Shown: piece by piece, positions 58,337-64,000 of the stretch | Layout of the letters: each line of letters starts with the position of its first letter | How positions within the stretch are numbered: the first letter of the stretch is position 1 | NCBI GenBank assembly: GCA_036872755.1 | Contig: JAVHNS010000012.1 | Location: 1-64,000, forward strand | Direction: 5' to 3' | Length of the DNA: 64,000 nt | Source: Orbilia blumenaviensis | Lineage: Eukaryota; Ascomycota; Orbiliomycetes; Orbiliales; Orbiliaceae | Notes under the pieces: generated by a model | What the model saw: only the letters and a program-made list of their open reading frames with translations | The model's database searches: none | What the model was told of the DNA's origin: nothing | Program-made: the position numbers and the translations under genes

Positions 58337-61300
58337 TGTGGATGCCGGAGCGGGGAGAAATTTGAGACAAAGGAGAGAGAGAGAGCGGGTCAGTCAAGGA
58401 AAACTGGCTCGAATTGCCGCGCCGAAGGATGGATGATGTTGCGATGGTCTTCTTTGGTCCCAAGGGTTTATCGTGAGTTGCAGATTCTCGGTTCAGGGGA
58501 ATGGAAAAGGCTGGAGCGCCGGCTGCAGGATCGGGATCGCAGGGAGGAAGAGTAGGACCTTAATAGAGAACATTATGAGAAAGATTGCTTAGAATAAGTA
58601 GTAGTAGATTAGAACGGCATCAGGGGGGGTATATAGAAGAAGGGGAATAAGAGAATGAGCTTGGAAGGGGTATGGTCATGATGAATTGAGAGCGGAAAAC
58701 AAGAGAAGATGCCGGCAGAAACGGAGGCTTTCCAGCAAACGTGCTGGAGACGGGCATCTTCATGATATCTGAAGGGATAGAGAAAGAGAGAGAAATAGAC
58801 CAAAGAGGAAGAAGAAGATAAAGAATATAAAGAAGGCGCAAAGTAATTAATAAGGTGGATCTGTGGGATATCCACAAGAACCAAAAGAAGATGACGAGTC
58901 GTTATTTTTTCAGAGAAATGTTTTTTTTTATAGAAAAAAAACGGCTGGGTACTAAGTAAGAAGGCAAGTTATAAAGGAGGGGGGGTTAAGTAGTAATAAT
59001 AATAGCTAAGAAGGGTAATAGATGATAATCGAAGCTGTGGGTGCGAACGAGGGCGAAAAAGAGGGCAACCAACAATGAGAGAAAACCAAGTGAGGAGAAG
59101 CAAGCCGCAGAGGAGCGTGCTGTAAGATAGGCAGATTTAAGTTAAGGTCGAAATGCCGGGCCTGATGCTGAAGCTGAGCAGCAGGAGAGGGTGGCGTGAA
59201 GCGGCTATTGAATGGTGAAGCTGGTGAGGTTGATGTTGATGTTGATGTTGATGTGATGATGGTGGTGACAATGGATGGATGGATGAATGGATGGATGTGG
59301 AAGGACGGGACAGGTGTTGAGTTGGCTGAAATGAATTCGCGTTGGCTGGCACAACACGAACGTTCGAACGCGAGAGCTGTGTCTGGCCTATACGCCTATA
59401 CCAGCAATAGAACGATTATATGTGTATGCATAAGTCTGATAGATGAAGTAATATCAATGAATCGGTATACGTATACGCGCTATTCGATATATTTCTATCA
59501 TAGGTCGTAGATAGAAAATATAGCGATGAAAGTGGAAGATGTTACTATGAAACGTACCCAGGTATATATAAACATAGGGTTAACCTGGGTCTTAATCTAC
59601 TAGAAGCAAGGAGAAACCAGTCCGGAGTCTCGATCGACGTCTCACCGCAGTGTTACAGTTAGTTGCAACTAGTACTTCGGTACAACTGCCTGTGCATACC
59701 ACCAGCAAAGCGCAGCGTATAGCCAAATGTATCACAGATCGATCAAAGAAACCATGTAAATCCGCAAGGGTAAGATAAGCTTGAACCGGAAGCAAACTAC
59801 TTTAAGTAAGTACTAGTGTGGTGAGTAAGTATCTAATACGAGATAGTCGACGCTGTCTAGACCCCTCTCGATAGCAGCATTGCACGCAATTCACCCGGTA
59901 CCTTGCATTACCTTTGCTTTGTCAGATGATATACGCCCAGGCTATAAATTTATAAATAAACCATTATATATATTATACCTACTACGTCCGAAAATGCCCA
60001 AGGATTACTGCGGTATTGATGCACAACCGTGGTATTATATAGCTTAAATGGGGATTACATTTAAAGGTATACTTTGTTTTCAAAATACGTTACTACGGTA
60101 TTGATAAGGTACTATGGCCACAATATCTTTATAGTTACCTAGGTATATAATGGAATGAGAAACGTTTTCATGACAAAAAAAAAAAAAAAAGAAACCGTTG
60201 TTCTGGCACAGTAAGGAGGTAATTGTTATGTTGGCTTATATACCAGGGACTGCCCACAGGTCTATACCTATAGATATAGTGTCCGTCCCAGATATAGATA
60301 CTTATATATACCTTCATAGGGATCCAAAAGCCAGCAGTATCGTATTTTATATATATCTATATATTTACAAACTTATATTAAATCCCTCAAACCACACCTC
60401 GACACTATACTAATCCAGTACTTTTAGGTCATCAAGTAAAACCATAAACTCGATAGCCAGCAACAGTCACAATCACCCAGCCTTGTAATCTGATCCATGA
60501 TCATGACCAACTCTCCCCCAGAAACTATCATGTAAAGCTAGTTGAACCGCAGCTACCTAGCGCCGCGACAGAATTGGTATCAGGTTAGACCCAACCCCGT
60601 TGCGCAATACATGCCTGCACGCATCTGTCCTAACTTTCAGATTCATCTGTATCAACCAGTCTCGTTTCCAGTCGCTTAAACACCAAGCCCGCCAAAAGGC
60701 TATTCTCCCTAAAGCCTGTCAAAACGCTCGAGCTCCTCCTCCTCCCCTTCAAGTTAACACAACCAATGCCTATATACATACTCGCATCCTTAAGTTAATA
60801 CGCAAGGGTAGGATCTAACGAGACCAGGTATGATCGCTGTATTGCAACCTACGGGGTTAACACAAGACCAAGGCTAACCAGCCTCGACTCCAGGCAAAAT
60901 AGAGCTAAACAACACAAAAAATGCAACACCGACACCTTACAAAACGCTCAACATCACTGCACAGCACAACCCTCATCTCCACATGGTTCAAAATCCTTCC
61001 ATTCCCCGATAGAATAAGCTACACAACCCTATCAACATGTTTACTATTATCTTTCCTATTGCCTATTTTATCTCGCCGTAAATACCCCTAGCTAGGTAAT
61101 CATTTAGGATACTCAAAAACCAAAGCAAAAAAAACTCCACAACCTTTCATCGGTTCTGTATGATGTACGCAATGCATAGATAGTATGCATATGCCCCTTC
61201 CATCTGAATCAACCCAATTTCCGCAATAAGGCTCCCAGATTCTGTAAACAAAGACAAAGGCTCAAAGGCAAAAGTAAAAGACATAAAAGGACCCGGAACA

Positions 61301-61347
61301 TAAGGCCTAATAAACAAACAGCGGGAAGGAAAAAAATCATCAAGTCA
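58337..61347. other. 3-kb gene-free region upstream of ARS2
   Basis: It holds a (TTGATG)n run at about 59229-59253 followed by ATGGATGG repeats (59270-59298), an A run at 60174-60190 and TATATA-rich stretches around 60235-60390. None of the many short frames (for example 59196-59510, 60198-60413, 60600-60818) shows a domain or convincing splicing. I saw no tRNA or 5S rRNA. The proximal part must hold the ARS2 promoter. Confidence 0.5.
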
Positions 61348-64000
61348 TCAACCCGCCTTCGACATCTCCTCAAACCCCTTCGGTACAGTCCACCCATGCG
61401 TCCTACAGGCCCTCAAATACGCCGAAGCCGCCTCAGCAACTCCATAAGACCTTCCTCCACCTCCAACCTCCAACTTGGCCGGCTTCGGATCGGTACTCAT
61501 CATCGCCAGCCTCACATTCAACAAAATACTCTCTATAGTCGCCTTGCTATCCCACCCAGTCCCCGTCAACATTTCCAAGCAAACAGCTCCACCTACAGTA
61601 ACGTGTCCACCACCACCATTCATAAACGGCAAAAACCTCGGCTTGATAACCCTCACGAATGGCGGGGTAGTGGGGAAACTAGCCCCAAACCGCAATTCGA
61701 GGACTACACTCTTAACACCCTGCGCCTTCATATCCTTCGCCAGCGGTAATTGAGAATCAAAAGTATGAAGCTCCACAATCCATTGATACACATTGTCGAA
61801 ATGGTCGGGATTAGTGTACCATCCGAGCTCATGCAATGGTGTGTTATCTTGGATCTTCAACAGATTCTTGTACTCCCTCTGAAGGCGCTTAGTAGCTTGA
61901 GGCGTCGCGAAAGTTGGTTGGGCGATCAATGGAAGGGTGCTGTAATCCAATTGTCCAGCTACAAAATCCGTCTTTGGAGGTTCGGGTGCCCTCGGGATCG
62001 CAATAGGTGCTGTGACAGGCGTAACAACAGGAGGCGCAACAACAGGAGGCGCAATTACTGGAGGTGCAATTACTGGAGCCGCAACAGGCTTAACATTCGT
62101 CGCCACAGTAGCAGTAGGTTTAGCCTGCGTCGTAGTAGCAGCAGTCGCAGGCAGAGTTGGTTTAACAGGGAATCGAGCCGATTTCGTAGACGCCGGAGGC
62201 ACCATAGGAGTCCTCACGGCGTTTTCCGTAACCGGCTTTGTAACTGGCGTAGCGATCACAGTAGTGGTCTGGCCCAGTCCGCCATTCACAAGAGGATTGG
62301 AACTCGTCACCCCAAACGGCGAAGAAATCACAGGACCTGTACTATTCCACGAATCGTTGGCAGAGTTTCCAAAAGTGGGGCTTCTCTTAAAGGCCCCAAA
62401 GAAACCTCCTGCCAGCCCCTTCCCGCGGCTAACTGATCCCGATCCGCTGGCTGCAGAGGTAGATGCTACCGGTGTATCGTTTCGAGCCGCATAACTTGGT
62501 GGTTCCGCGCTTACATTAGTGCTCGCCGACGCCGTGAAAGGATTTGTAAAGAAGCCTGTTCCATTGGTATCAGCAACTGGAGTGTAACTTGGAAGTGTCG
62601 AAGTTATAGGAATTTTATCATAAGATGGCGGTTCAGCTGCAGAGCTCGATCCAGATCCGGGGAAGGTCGAAGTTAACGAATTACCTGTAATTGACGGCCT
62701 GTTCTCATTGGATGTACGACCTTTATTCGCAAATCCGGAGAAAAAGCTAGTCCTTCTACGCTGCACGTCAGTCAATGGTGGCATCGATGACGATGAAGAC
62801 GACGAGCTTCCATTTCTAGTTGGTTCCATGGAAAATGCGATTGCCATGTCCAAATCGCTTATGTTGAGCGGGTTGGATCCTGTCGCAGCAGGTATGGTGG
62901 CAGGTGTCGAAAGGTTCTCGTCCGTAAATATCTCGAGATCGGAATCATTCGTGGCGTCGCTGGCGGGATCCTCCTCTACGGGAATCCGTTCTTCGATACC
63001 ATCAATCACGACAAGAGTGTAAGCCGGTTCGCCTTTCTTCTTGCCCTTCTTATTTTCATCCAACAGGTCGTCCTTCCGGGCTCTGGCCGCTTTCGGCTGC
63101 GGAATAATGATCTTGCCTTGTTCTCCATTGGGAGTCATGAGCGGATCCTGCGGCTTGACCTGGCTAGGCGTCTTCGACGACGCAACTCCCTGGCTACTAA
63201 AAGCGCATTGGACAAATAGGTACCTAGTGCAGATCCAATCAAGCTATATGATTCGTCAGCCTCGTCGTCCAAATGCGCATTTGCGATAACGTTAGACCCC
63301 GTGACTCACCTGAGCCACCACCAAGTGTGGACTTTTGCTAACAAACTCGTTCGGCGCATTGACAATTTCATTTAATGCGACTGCGCCCGAAACTTTGAGA
63401 ACACTCTTGGACCATTGATAGCTCTGCGGGTGGGAATCCTAATTAGTCTCGATGCCAAGAGAATCCTAAAATGTTTGTGAAACCTACTACTCCAGCGGAT
63501 GCATATCGATTGGCGGTATAGCCCGAACTTGTTCTAAAATCCAGCGAATGATAACATCCATTCCCGTACGCCCTTCCATTCAAAGTCTGGTTGAAATTCA
63601 ACCCTTCACGAATAATCGAATGCCAATTGACCAATGGGCTACCATGCCATGCAAACATGGTCGGGTACTTAAGCCGTAGCCTCCGTGTCGTATTGGAACT
63701 TGCAGTTTGGAACTTCTGCTCCTTATCAGGTGCGCCCATAGCGAATCGGAACTGCATCCAATTGCCCATACCATAAACACGATCTTCGGTCTGGGTCGCA
63801 GGAAAGACTCCGTTAGAGCCAGTTTCCAATCCGTCGACCTGCACAATACAAGCACGATTCGATGCAATGACCCATCGTAGAACACCCAATGCGGCTGGCG
63901 AAATGCGATCTCCCCAGCTTGCCAGATGTCCTTGTCGCAAACGATCTTTCATCTCTCGAACAGACGGCAGGGTATCAAGAAGCAAACATATAACGTCCTG
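61348..64000 (-). CDS. PARP-UBC fusion protein, 5' end outside the window
   Basis: Exons 64000-63488 (partial), 63423-63310 and 63243-61348; 840 residues visible, with the start missing. The N-terminal part is a PARP/ADP-ribosyltransferase domain: MFAWHGSPLVNWHSIIREGL (H of the triad), GRAYGNGCYHSLDF (Y position), VALNEIVNAPNEFVSKSPHL and LDWICTRYLFV. The third catalytic position, Glu in PARP1, falls in SPHLVV and is not Glu, so poly(ADP-ribose) chain formation is unlikely. A disordered Ser/Thr/Pro linker of about 400 residues follows, including PVIAPPV repeats. The C-terminus is a UBC fold with the active-site Cys in VGGAVCLEMLTGTGWDSKAT. Fungal proteins with PARP joined to a UBE2Q-like domain are a known family; the function is open. 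Confidence 0.88.

Noticed and set aside
58337..61347. Several 60-100-codon frames in the 3-kb gap
   Set aside because: Random-length frames without domains, codon bias or splice continuity.

Overview
This is a nuclear window from a filamentous ascomycete (Pezizomycotina). The genes are split by short GT-AG introns, often with a CTAAT/CTAAC-like branch site. The gene set is fungal: PMT4, PRP4, a HET-domain protein and a PARP-UBC fusion. Repeats have been reduced to about 90% A+T in the manner of repeat-induced point mutation (RIP). Low-GC islands beside normal-GC gene blocks would fit an early-diverging lineage such as Orbiliomycetes, but that placement is a guess.

Layout. (1) 1-20.25 kb is a gene-free AT desert built from decayed LTR retrotransposons. 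It holds four copies of one 557-bp LTR-like repeat. Two of these lie in a giant inverted repeat (1-3121, arms of about 1.38 kb) around a 366-bp core. A 4-kb internal segment carrying a readable Ty3/gypsy chromovirus integrase is present twice in tandem, and a Ty1/copia RNase H tail lies at 19.5-19.9 kb. (2) 20.3-33 kb is a sparse accessory zone: a small secreted protein right at the AT border, a Tc1/mariner-like MITE, two membrane proteins, a D-2-hydroxyacid dehydrogenase and a large HET-domain protein. (3) 34-64 kb is a dense block of conserved housekeeping genes: thioredoxin reductase, a low-complexity mitochondrial protein, PMT4, ATP synthase subunit e, PRP4, dynein intermediate chain, a PTC7-type phosphatase, a YOS9/OS-9 lectin, an ARS2/SERRATE homologue and, cut by the window edge, a PARP-UBC fusion.

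The genes do not form a pathway. PMT4 and YOS9 both act in the ER on secreted glycoproteins. PRP4 and ARS2 act in nuclear RNA processing. TRR1, ATP21 and the 36.4-kb gene are or may be linked to mitochondria. Three gene pairs are divergent and share upstream regions: HET/TRR1, PMT4/ATP21 and PRP4/dynein IC.

The most notable observations are: the RIP-scarred palindrome and tandem chromovirus with strand-switching mutation patches; an integrase whose D, D and E positions can be read one by one; a 12-nt microexon in PMT4; an AUG-less presequence-like extension in front of TRR1; two opposite single-base frameshifts in G-runs of YOS9; and the PARP-UBC fusion. I found no clearly new system. All exon joins were made by eye from splice signals and reading frame.
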